In this document: positions 54,000 to 63,745 of the stretch, one piece after another
How the letters are laid out: each line of letters begins with the position of its first letter
Position numbering within the stretch: position 1 is the first letter of the stretch
Assembly (NCBI GenBank): GCA_963921195.1
Contig: OY992536.1
Span: forward strand, 288,195,530 to 288,259,529
From: Pegoplata infirma
Lineage: Eukaryota; Arthropoda; Insecta; Diptera; Anthomyiidae
DNA: 64,000 nucleotides
Reading direction: 5' to 3'
Position numbers and translations under genes: made by a program
Notes under the pieces: generated by a model
What the model saw: the letters and a program-made list of their open reading frames with translations, nothing else
Database searches by the model: none
Told to the model about the DNA's origin: nothing

Positions 54000-56580
54000 A
54001 GACTTTATCTATAGGAAAATGTCTCAGATTGTAAGACTTTTTCTGTAGGAAAAATATCTCAGATTCTGAGACTTTCTGTAGGAAAACTATCTCAGATGCT
54101 GATACTTTTTATATAGCAAAAATGTCTCAGATTCTGAGACTTTTTCTATAGGAAAAACGTCTATGATTCTGAGACATTCTAAAGGAAAAATATCGCAGAT
54201 TCTGAGACTTTCTATAGGAAAAATGTCAGATATTGAGACTTTTTCTATAGGAAAAATGTCTCAGATTCTGAGACTTTTTCTATAGGAAAAATGTCTCAGA
54301 CTCTGACCCTTTTTCTATAGGAAAAATGTCTCAGATTCTGAGACTTTTTCTATAGGAAAAATGTGTCAGATTCTGAGACTTTTTCTTTAGGAAAAATGTC
54401 TCAGATTCTGAGACTTTTTCTATAGGAAAAATGTCTCAGATTCTGAGACTTTTTCTATAGGAAAAATGTCTCAGATTAGGAGACTTTTTCTATATGAAAA
54501 ATGTCTCATAATCTGAGACTTTTTCTAAAGAAAAAATGTCTCATATTATGTCATAAGTCTAAAAATCTTAGACATTTTCTTATAGAAAAAATCTTAGAAT
54601 CTAAGACATTTTTCCAATAGAAAAAGTCTCAGAATCTGGGACATTTTTTTATTGAAAAAGTCTGAGAATCTGAGACATTTTTTTTATAAAAAAGGCTCAT
54701 AATCTGAGACATTTTTTCTATAAAAAAGGTTCAGAATCTGAGACATTTTTCCTATAGAAAATCCTCAGAATCTAACACATTTTTCCAATAGAAAAAGTCT
54801 CAGAATCAGAGATATTTTTCTCAGGGAAATCTGAGACATTTGTCTCGGAATCTAAGTTATTTTTTCTATAGAAAATTTCTCAGAATCTATGACATTTTTC
54901 CTATAGAAAAAGTCTCAGAATCTGACACATTTTTGCTATAGAAAAAGTTTCAGAATCTTAGTCATTTTTCCTATAGAAAAAGTCTCAGAATCTGAGACAT
55001 TTTAAATATAGAAAATGTCTCAGAATCTGAGACTTTTTCTATAGGAAAAATGTCTCAGAATCTGAGACTTTTTCTATAGGAAAAATGTCTCAGAATCTGA
55101 GACTTTTTCTATAGGAAAAATGTATCAGAATCTGAGACTTTTTCTATAGGAAAAATGTCTCAGAATCTGAGACTTTTTCTATAGGAAAAATGTCTCAGAA
55201 TCTGAGACTTTTTCTATAGGAAAAATGTCTCAGAATCTGAGACTTTTTCTATAGGAAAAATGTCTCAGAATCTGAGACTTTTTCTATAGGAAAAATGTCT
55301 CAGAATCTGAGACTTTTTCTATAGGAAAAATGTCTCAGAATCTGAGACTTTTTCTATAGGAAAAATGTCTCAGAATCTGAGACTTTTTCTATAGGAAAAA
55401 TGTCTCAGAATCTGAGACTTTTTCTATAGGAAAAATGTCTCAGAATCTGAGACTTTTTCTATAGGAAAAATGTCTCAGAATCTGAGACTTTTTCTATAGG
55501 AAAAATGTCTCAGAATCTGAGACTTTTTCTCTAGGAAAAATGTCTCAGAATCTGAGACTTTTTCTATAGGAAAAATGTCTCAGAATCTGAGACTTTTTCT
55601 ATAGGAAAAATGTCTCAGAATCTGAGACTTTTTCTATAGGAAAAATGTCTCAGAATCTGAGACTTTTTCTATAGGAAAAATGTCTCAGAATCTGAGACTT
55701 TTTCTATGGGAAAAATGTCTCAGAATCTGAGACTTTTTCTATAGGAAAATGTCTCAGAATGTGAGGCTTTTTCAATAGGATAAATGTCTCATAATCTGAG
55801 ACTTTTTCTATTGGAAAAATGTTTCAGAATTTGAGACTTTTCCTAAAGGAAAAATGTTTCAGAATTTGAGACTTTTTATTAGGAAAATGTCTCAGAATCT
55901 GAGACTTTTTTATAGGAAAAATGTCCTAGAATCGGAGACTTTTTCTATGGGAAAATGTGTCAGAATCTGAGACTTTCTCTATCAGTAAAATGTCTCAGAG
56001 TAGGAGACTTTTTCTATAGGAAAAATGTCTCAGAATCTTAGACATTTTGTAAAGGAAAAATGTCTCAGAATCTAAGACTTTTTCTATAAAAAAAATGTCT
56101 CAGAATCTGAGACCTTTTCTATCAGAAAAATGTCTCGGAATAGGACACTTTTTCTATAGGAGAAATGTCGCAGAATCTGAAACTTTCTGTATAGTAAAAA
56201 TGTCTTAGAATCTGAGACTTTTTCTGCGGGAAAAATGTCTCAGAATCTGAAACTTTTTTTATAAAAAAAAAACTGTTTCAGAATCTGCGACCTTTTCTAT
56301 AGAAAAAATGTCTCAGAATCTGAAACTTTTTCTCTAGGAAATATATCTTAGAATCTGATACTTCTTCTATAGGAAAATTGTCTCAGAAACTGAGACTTTT
56401 TCTATAGGAAAAATGTACCAGAAACTAAGCCTTTTTCTATAGGAAAATTATAGAAAAAAGTGTCAGAATCTGATACTTTTTCTGTAAGAAAAATATCTCA
56501 GAGTCTGAGACTTCCTATAGGAAAAATGTCTCAGAGTCTATGCTTTTTCTGCGGAAAAAATGTCTAGAATTTGAGAATTG
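54000..56580. repeat. 35-bp doubly palindromic satellite array with internal orientation switch
   Basis: The unit is GTCTCAGA-N-TCTGAGAC (17 bp, perfect dyad) plus a spacer TTTTTCTATAGGAAAAAT (18 bp, near-palindromic around CTATAG). Four zones can be read. 54000-54545: centre base T, spacer CTATAGG, diverged. 54550-55005: the exact reverse complement layout (centre A, spacer CCTATAG), so zones 1 and 2 form a foldback. 55016-55745: about 21 almost identical units with centre A but spacer CTATAGG. 55746-56580: diverged units of the same layout. Conserved repeats alternate with no unique spacers, so it is not a CRISPR array. Confidence 0.9.
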
Positions 56581-57145
56581 TTTTTAAAAAAAAATATCTT
56601 AATCGGAAATCATTTATAATTATTAAATTTTCTACATTAGATTTACTTTTTATTAATAAAAAATAATAAAAAAGTATTTATTTAATTTAGAAACCTATTA
56701 AATGATGCATTATTTATTTAGTCTACAGTCAGGATACATTTTAATTCTGGTTATTTTCTTTGGGGAGAACCGTTGAGAAGCGTCAAATGTATCAGTTCTC
56801 ATCACAAGGTTGAGGTTGTCAATTTGGTGGCCCATCAGTGGAAGAACAGAAAAGAAAGCTCACTTGAGAATGAGCAATCAATGGGACTCATAAACAATGT
56901 TGCTTTCTTTAGCATATAATTTTCGCACTTTTTGTTTTCTTAAATTTACAACATTTAATTCAAAAAGATTTTTTTTACAAAATTTTAAAAACAAAACAAA
57001 AAATAAATATACACAAATGTCACTAAAATTCAAATTTCTGACAAATATGGTGAATACACACATTTCCTATATGTGTGAGCAAAATGAGGTGAATAAAAAA
57101 GGGGGAAAATTCACCATTAAGAGTTTCGCTACTGTATATACTGTG

Positions 57146-57365
57146 GCCATACTGTCGATCACACAAGAGTAAATTATAATCCAGACAATTTACCAAGTGG
57201 TAATTGATCATGAGTTGAGGGTGGGTTGAACAAGCCTAAAATAAGGAAATTTTCAGCAAGTCCATGGCGCTCAGACTTCAAATAGTCCATTGTACCGTAA
57301 AATTGATTGACCATGCTCTCCATGACCATCGAGAACGTAGACTAAGTTGCTATTGGGGAGATTAT
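57146..57365 (-). pseudogene. Family J copy 5, continuation beyond the insertion
   Basis: CCATACTGTCGATCACACAA continues the J sequence interrupted at 51888 (reverse: LLCDRQYG). A block of about 95 bp (AGTTGAGGGTGGGTTGAACA to GTACCGTAAAATTGATTGAC) interrupts between TTGATCATG and TTGACCATG, after which ATGCTCTCCATGACCATCGA resumes as in the copy at 61060 and stops near 57365. Confidence 0.7.
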
Positions 57366-58470
57366 TGCCTTTTTTTACAAATTTGGATTTATAAGGATCA
57401 CTTGACATTATTCTCCTTAAAGTATGCTTTAAAACTCAGATAAATATCAATATTTTAACACGGTTAGTTAGTGGTTGCACTCAAAAGTATGATACAAAAA
57501 TCTACTAAAATGTTGCAAAAAAAATAAAATAAATAAATATATACGAAAATGGCGCCCAAGCTGGGGCCTATTTCGAATCCCAAAGCTGAAACTAAAAAAC
57601 CACCACCAATGAGGTAAATCAGGCAAAAAAATTAGAACAGACTTACTCGAATGATTTTATTCAATCAGAAACGGTTAAAATTGAAGAACATCTGCAAATA
57701 TAGTTTATCGAGAAAATGCTAATAAAAAGGAAATTTTATGGAACAGATTCCAATTGCAACAGATGTAATGGTATTTTTAATACAAACTACTTGGTTAAGG
57801 CAGGCAAAACTAAGCTACTCTAAATCTTCGAGCTAAGTTCACTCCAAATAGATTCCAACTGAATTGAAAACATAATTCAAATGATTAAAAATACAGCTTT
57901 TTACTGATTTGGATTTATTTAGACCATTTGATATTATTCTCCTTAAAGTATACTACAAAATTCCACTAAATATCAATATAATTTAAAAACGTTTAGTTAG
58001 TGTTTGCACTCAAAAACTCAAAAATATGCTACAAAAATCTACTAAAATTTTGTCAAAAAATTAAAATAAATACATACGAATATGTATATAAAAAATGTCT
58101 AACAAATGGCGCCCAAGCTGGGGCAGATTACGAATCCCAAAGCTGAAACTAAAAAATCACCGCCAATAAGGGAAATCAGGCAAACAATTAGTACCGACTT
58201 ACTAAAATGAGTTTATTTAATCAGAAACGGTTGAAATTGTAGAACATCCATGGATATAGATCATCGAGAAAATGATAATAAATCGGAAATTTTATGGAAC
58301 AGATTTCGATTGCAACAGATGCAAAATAATTGTTGTTTGAGGCATAAAGGAATAGAATACAAGTTAAGTTTTGTTTCATTCCGTTAATCTTTAAACTACC
58401 TTCACTCCAAATAAATTCCGAGTCCAACTGAATTAAAATCATAATTCAAGTGATAAAAAAAAACACAGCT
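57366..58470. repeat. Tandem duplication of about 540 bp with an LTR/PBS-like junction
   Basis: Unit 1 (57366-57895) and unit 2 (57896-58470) align throughout: TTGGATTTAT, ATTATTCTCCTTAAAGTAT, GTTAGTTAGTG-TTGCACTCAAAA, then TGGCGCCCAAGCTGGGGC at 57550-57567 and 58107-58124, AATCCCAAAGCTGAAACTAA, and TATGGAACAGATT-CGATTGCAACAG. The TGGCGCC motif differs in a few positions from the complement of the 3' end of an animal tRNA-Lys. The sequence before it would be the end of a 5' LTR and that after it the leader. No gag or pol is seen. The frames here are not genes. Confidence 0.6.
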
Positions 58471-59618
58471 TTTGTTTGCTAAAAATTTTGCTGGGCATTT
58501 TATTTCATATTGAGGTATACATGCGTTAATATATATTCCTCATTGGCAAGGTGAAAGCTCTTAGTGATTTCATTTAGTTTGTTGGCCAACTTCAACGACT
58601 ACTGCTACTACTGCTCTTCTACTCCTATCATGTCTACTGATGTTGTTGCTCCTGCTGTTGGGGCCACAATCAAATTGCGGTTACAAGTGTTTGGTATCTC
58701 CATTGAGGTTTTTAATGTTATGTAGGTTGCCAATGTTTGTTGCTACTGATGATGATTTTCGGCTGTTATTTCAATTGTAACCTCTGTTATTACTACCTAC
58801 CTACATACATCTGTCTCTCCATGTTGGAGTTGTTACCATTAATGAATGCATTGTTGCTGCTGCTACTATTTGCTAAGTGACAAAATTGTTATTTTCACTT
58901 GTGGCGACAAATGTACTTTAAATTACAATCTTCATAAATTATAGTTTGATAGAAAAATATTTACTCCATCTCCGTTTTCAGTTAACGTACATTTTTTATT
59001 TAGTGTATTTAATGGCTTTTTGATGACAAAGCATTTAAGTGTACAAATGTACACAGTTGTTGGCGTGGTGTTGGCAGATTTTTGAAATCAAATGACAAAT
59101 TTAATGAAATGCAAATTATTGAATATTTTGGAGAAAATATATGGCAGGAGTTGGTTGTTTCAAGTATTAAATATTACTTGTTTGGAATTTAAAGTTTTTC
59201 AATTAAATTTTATTTTTAGTAATCATGTATTTATTGAATTTTTGCTGTAGCATCTGTAGTAACAAAACAATTTTCTTACAAAAAATCTAATTTTTGTGAT
59301 CACCAATTTTTTCTATTTATATACCTCAAGTAAAATAATAAATTGCAATAAAAGTTTTTTAAAAAAAATTTATACAAAACATTTATTTTAGGAAATTTTT
59401 AGCATTGATCACCATTTTTTTGTTTTTTTTCTAGCAGGTTTTGTTAAGGAGTTAATTGCTATTAACGATTTTTAGGAATTATTAAAATTTTAATAAAGCT
59501 CTTCTGAAATTTTCATACAAAAACATGTTTTTTGAAAATTTATAGGGGTGATCACAATTTTTTGCTATTTTCGCCCTAACACCTTTAGTTAGTAAATAAA
59601 TTGCAAATAATGTTTATA
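58471..59618. other. AT-rich DNA with CTGCTACTACTG runs, no gene seen
   Basis: GTTGTTGCTCCTGCTGTTGG and CTACTACTGCTCTTCTACTC words at 58600-58870 are simple-sequence DNA. No coding frame or element end seen. Confidence 0.45.
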
Positions 59619-59754
59619 CACCCAAAAAACTGTGACGGTAGATTCCACTACAAAGGACAGTAAAAACAAATAATTTGTTGTTGTTTGGGCGTCTACTATA
59701 TTTTACGGTAAAATCAACCACACATTTTTGTTGGTTTTAACTATTTTTTTTTTA

Positions 59755-61766
59755 CTTTGAGCCAACACTCAGGGGAAGCCCCTACTGATGCAATGCATTG
59801 TGTTGGTATTAGGAAAATAGGTTATGAGGAGAAGGAAAGAGGGAGTAGTTTTTGTGGACGTTTGATTTGAATTTTTCCAAATTGTAGCTGGTTGAGAAGA
59901 CGTCTGCGGGGAGTTTATTCCACATACGGCTAGTTCGATCGAGAAACGAATTTTCTCTGTAATGCGTTGTGCGATACATTGGACAGTCGACAACGAAAGG
60001 ATGTGAACTGCTGGAAAGGCGAGTACTACGGGCATGCACCCGAGTCTCAGGGATGAGTTCGCCTATCTCAGCTGAACACTTACCGTAATAATATCGATAG
60101 AACAATGACGCACAACCCACATTCCGACGATGCTCCAATGAGTCAATAGAATGAGCCCTACTGTCATTAATTAGCTTCAACGCACTCCTTTGCGCCCGAT
60201 CCAGAAGCTTCAAGATAGACCTTGAAGCACCTGTCCAGATATGGGAGTTGTATTCCATCTTCGGTCGGATATAGGAGGTATAAATAGTGAGGAGATCAGA
60301 CGGAGTGAAGTAATTCTTACACCGTTTCAAGAAACTAAGACACTTGAATTCCATCGGACATCACATTGAATTTTCATGCCTAGAACATCAAGAGTGTCTG
60401 ATTCCTCAATAGCTATACCACCCATGGATACAGATGACGCTGATTCCACAATCCGTCTGTGGGTCAACATACAACATTGGGTCTTACGAGCATTAAAATC
60501 CACCCTATTCGCAAGACCCCACTCGGATATCGCTGAGAGGTCACGATTGAGTGTGTCATTCATGTTCTGTCTCATAGATTCAACCTAAGGCTTGGTCTAC
60601 GATTAAAGGAAAATGAATGACAAATGTTGCTGTCATCTGCGAAAGAATAGATAGGATTGGAAGTTTGACAAAGAAGGTCGTTAAGAAAAATAAGAAAAAG
60701 GGTAGGAGAAAGAACAGAACCTTGCGGTACCCCTAAATTAAGCCGGAACTCATCTGATGAGAACCCATCTATAACAACACGTATAGTACGGTCCCTGAGA
60801 AAGCTCGATATAAATCGAGAGAAATCACTACCGACACCAAATGCAATAAGCTTCAAAACGAGTGCACCGTGCCACACACGATCAAACGCCTTGGAAATAT
60901 CTAGAGCAACCACCTTGCTTTCACCAAATTGGTGAATAGAACGACTCCAACGTTCCGTAAGGAACGCTAACAGGTCTCCCGTAGAACGACTTCTACGAAA
61001 GCCATACTGTCTATCGCACAAAAGTGAATTGGACTCCAGGTAATTTACAAGGTGGTGATAAACCATGCTCTCCATCACTTTGGAGATCGTAGAGCAAATT
61101 GCAATTGGGCGGTAATTCTCTGGGTTCGTAGCCTCACCCTTTTTGGGGATTGGCTGGACGTTGGCCACCTTCCAACATGAGGGAAAAATTCCTACCCGGT
61201 ATGAATAGCAAAATAGGTTTGCCAAAGGACGAGAAAGCGACGCAGCACAACGCCTTAGCACCATTGCCGTAATACCATCCGGCCCCGGGGACTTATTTAT
61301 GTTAAGATCTTCCAGAACCTTTTTAACTGCACGTGCTCGAAAAAATACCTTGAACATAGTAAAGGGTACCCTTTCAAGTATCCTCTCTGGATCTGACTGC
61401 ATTCTTGCACGTCTGATTAAACCAGCACTTATGTTTTGGTTTAGTCAAAACCTGCTTGGATGGAATAAATAATTTCATTCCCAGCATTATTACATTTACC
61501 ATCATTTCTGCTGCATCGTTAACATTGTTATCAAGAAAACAGAGTTTCCAGTTGAAATTCTGAAAGAAATCGTTGAGCTCGGCCCAACGAGCCTTTTCGT
61601 AGACAAAAATGGAGCGCTTCATCGCTGGTTTTGAAGCACTTTGAAGATCAGAAAATGAAAAGTACGCAGAAATGAGGTTATGATCCGAGTTACCGAGAGC
61701 CGCAAGTAGTTCAACCTCGTATTTGTCACGATGCGAGGTGAGAAAAAGGTCGAGGGTATTACAAAA
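59755..61766 (-). pseudogene. Family J retrotransposon, longest copy (EN end, RT, C-terminus)
   Basis: From the right: NTLDLFLTSHRDKYE and AALGNSDHNLISAYFSFSD (endonuclease SDH box), KARWAELNDFFQNFNWKLCF, then a deletion and shift at about 61390 that removes the linker kept in 44015-44480. The 276-codon frame 60572-61402 is an almost complete polymerase: NKSPGPDGITAMVLRRC, GIFPSCWKVANVQPIPKKGE, YGFRRSRSTGDLLAFL, ALDISKAFDRVWH (Asp), GVPQGSVLSPTLFLIFLNDL, YSFADDSNICHS (catalytic FADD). Then LSAISEWGLANRVDFNARKT, a shift near 60345, and SLFPSPHNLFS-ending C-terminus with RPKMEYNSHIWTGASRSILK. The 3' end has poly-A (plus T run at 59746-59755). No RNase H, so it belongs to the Jockey/CR1 side. 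Confidence 0.85.
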
Positions 61767-61883
61767 TTAACAACTACAAAAAACAACTTCAAATTACAGT
61801 TGTTTTTACTGTAACTCAAATTGTATGAATTTTTTTAATTAACAAAAAAAACTTCTAAACGTCAATAACAGTTCAACACATCC

Positions 61884-61970
61884 GTTTTTATACCCTACAC
61901 CACACTGTGGTACAGGGTATAATGAGTTTGTGCTGATGTTTATAACTACCCGAAATATTGGTCCTAGACT
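61884..61970 (+). mobile_element. HINE-C 5' end fragment
   Basis: TTTTTATACCCTACACCACA, a TACAGGGTATAATGAGTTTG start block with ATACCCT/AGGGTAT inverted words, and ATAACTACCCGAAATATTGG. It matches the reversed far end of the copy at 39022-39710 and stops at GGTCCTAGAC. Confidence 0.55.
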
Positions 61971-62110
61971 AGGCTGACCATTCGTACTGATTTGATCAGT
62001 ACATGTACTGATTTTTGATCACGTGTTCTGATCAAAAAACGTTGTACTGATTTGTACTGATTTTTTGAAATATGTACTGATTGTACTGATTTTTGAACAT
62101 TTTAACATAA
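61971..62110. repeat. TACTGAT-rich repeat
   Basis: About nine GTACTGATTT words, several in inverted pairs with ATCAGTAC (ACTGATTTGATCAGTACATG). The window also ends in GCGTACTGAT, so another copy may start there. Confidence 0.5.
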
Positions 62111-62754
62111 AAAATATTTTCATTCGAAAATTCTATAAAAAACTTGAATTTCCATATAATAAGTCGTCAGAGTAGTTTTTTATAACTTAAGTCTGACAAT
62201 GAGATAATTTGAATTAATTCTAAGGATGTTAGAGTTCGTAAATCAAGAGGTTCTTTAAAGCAGAAATGTATCTGAGCATGAGATTATTTTGATCTTCATA
62301 AATTTATATAAAAGGCGCACAGAATCTTTAAGATTTTCTATAACGACATGTTCAGGGGATAATGAACATCCACAGAAAAAATTTGAAACGAATTTCAATC
62401 AACAAAAACGCGGACTCAATAAATTTTTTTATTGAAATTCCTCCAATTTAAAAAATTGTTATACCAATCGTCAAATTGTGGGTGATTGATTGAAAATTTT
62501 TTCAATTTAATGCACGGAAATGAAGCTGTTTGAAGTTAACTAAATTTTATACAAAATAACGACAACAGTTCATGGCAGTTGATTTTTTAACAGTTTTTTT
62601 TTAACAGTTGTTTTTCTACAGTTGTTTTTTACAGTTGTTTTTACTGAAATAGTAATTGAGTTTGTTAGTTTAACCAACATTTTTTGAGTGTTGAAAAAAC
62701 CATCAGTGTTTTCCTATAGAAAAAAAATTTCAGGGAGTTATTTCTAAAAAAAAA
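62111..62754. other. AT-rich DNA, no gene seen
   Basis: No coding frame. ACAGTTGTTTTT words repeat at 62600-62645. Confidence 0.4.
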
Positions 62755-63232
62755 AACAAGTAAGAAAGTTATAGTCGGTCAAGACCGACCATATTATACC
62801 CTACATCAGTGTTTTCCAGAAAATGGGTCCCAAGTCCAAACATGGACCGATTGGGTCTATCTTTTGTTAGATCTTTATTGGGTGTAGAAAACCCACACAG
62901 ATCAAATTTTAGTGAAATTGATTTATTTTTTTGCCAATAGACCGATTTAACTGAATATCGGTCCAAATTTTTGTATGGGGGACTAAGTCCAAAAATGGTC
63001 AAGTTATATTCTGATTTGAAAAGGTTACTTAGCTACACGTTTACCACCTAAAAATAAAATTTTTATCAAATATTTCAATTTTTTGAATTTTGAGGGAATT
63101 ATGTGAATATCGGGAGGGTGGTTTGTTTGGGGACTACCAGAAGGACTGATTCGATTCCTTTGAAATTTGGAATGAGCATTTGTGCATACAAAATTTGATT
63201 ACCCGTTAAATTTTAAAGCGATATCTATTATC
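62755..63232 (-). mobile_element. HINE-C copy 2, truncated
   Basis: ACAAGTAAGAAAGTTATAGTCGG with the GTCGGTC-AA-GACCGAC hairpin and ATACCCTACATCAG, then GATTTAACTGAATATCGGTC and ATCGGGAGGGTGGTTTG, collinear with 39022-39480. It breaks near 63232 at a hairpin (63196-63256). Minus frame 62769-63002 has no domain. Confidence 0.6.
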
Positions 63233-63745
63233 GCTTTAAAATTTAACAGGTAATCTTGAATTGTTTCCGGTATTCCTGGGAATACCGGTATTCCCAGTTC
63301 CGGTTCTGACGGTATTCCCGGGACTACCGGTATGCATATTTTGTAAAATTTTGTATAATTAAAATTTTTTCTTCGCTTTAACCAAAAAAAACTACAAAAC
63401 ATATGAAAAACACCATTTCTATTTTTTTTTTTGAATTTAAGAATTTTTTTTATGAATTTTGAGGGAATTATGTGAATATCGGGAGGGTGGTTTGTTTGGG
63501 GACTACCAGAAGGACTGATCCGATTCCTTTGAAATTTGGAATGAGCATTTGTGCATACAAAATTTAACAGGTAATCTTGAATTGTTCCCGGTATTCCTGG
63601 GAATACCGGTATTCCCAGTTCCGGTTCTGACGGTATTCCCGGGACTACCGGTATGCATATTTTGTAAAATTTTGTATAATTAAAATTTTTTCTTCGCTTT
63701 AACCAAAAAAACTACAAAACATATGAAAAACACCATTTCTATTTT
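63085..63745. repeat. Direct duplication of about 340 bp with GGTATTCC palindromes
   Basis: GAATTTTGAGGGAATTATGT begins at 63085 and again at about 63454, and both units run to ACTACAAAACATATGAAAAA with few differences. Unit 2 lacks about 50 bp that in unit 1 hold the hairpin 63196-63256. Each unit has GGGAATACCGGTATTCCC-type palindromes and GGTATTCCCGGGACTACCGG. Confidence 0.75.
63196..63256. repeat. Hairpin with 25-bp arms
   Basis: TGATTACCCGTTAAATTTTA-AAGCGA pairs with TCGCTTTAAAATTTAACAGG-TAATC across a short TATCTATTA loop, one mismatch. It sits exactly where HINE-C sequence stops, and is missing from the second unit of the duplication. Confidence 0.7.

Larger units (their letters stand above)
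51889..57145. mobile_element. 5.26-kb TIR element with 7-bp target duplication, satellite core
   Basis: The left end CACAGTATATACAGTAGCGA (continuing AACTCTT) and the right end are perfect inverted repeats of 27 bp. The 7 bp GCCATAC is duplicated at 51882-51888 and 57146-57152. Removing the element and one GCCATAC joins ACGAAAGCCATACTGTCGAT, as in the intact J copy near 61000. Inside are AT-rich DNA (51920-52600), a truncated retrotransposon end (52620-53830, minus), a 35-bp satellite (54000-56580) and AT-rich DNA. No transposase is seen, so it is non-autonomous. Seven-bp duplications and foldback arrays are known from Galileo and 1360-type P-superfamily elements of flies; the family here is an inference. 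Confidence 0.85.
59619..62690. mobile_element. Possible family M-like TIR element split by later insertions
   Basis: CACCCAAAAAACTGTGACGG at 59619 and TTGGTTAAAC...ACATTTTTTGAGTG at the right (62690) could be terminal repeats of a CACTCAAAAAA-type element. ACAGTTGTTTTTACTG and TACAGTTGTTTTTCTACAGT words occur near 61795-61815 and 62605-62650, on the right side only. A J copy and a HINE-C fragment would lie within it. No target duplication is found. Low confidence. Confidence 0.2.

Noticed and set aside
54000..56580. Regular repeats as a CRISPR array
   Set aside because: The 'spacers' are the same in every unit and the context is a eukaryotic transposon; no cas genes.
57366..58470. A complete LTR retrotransposon
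   Set aside because: No gag, pol or second LTR with a polypurine tract seen; only the junction-like segment is present.
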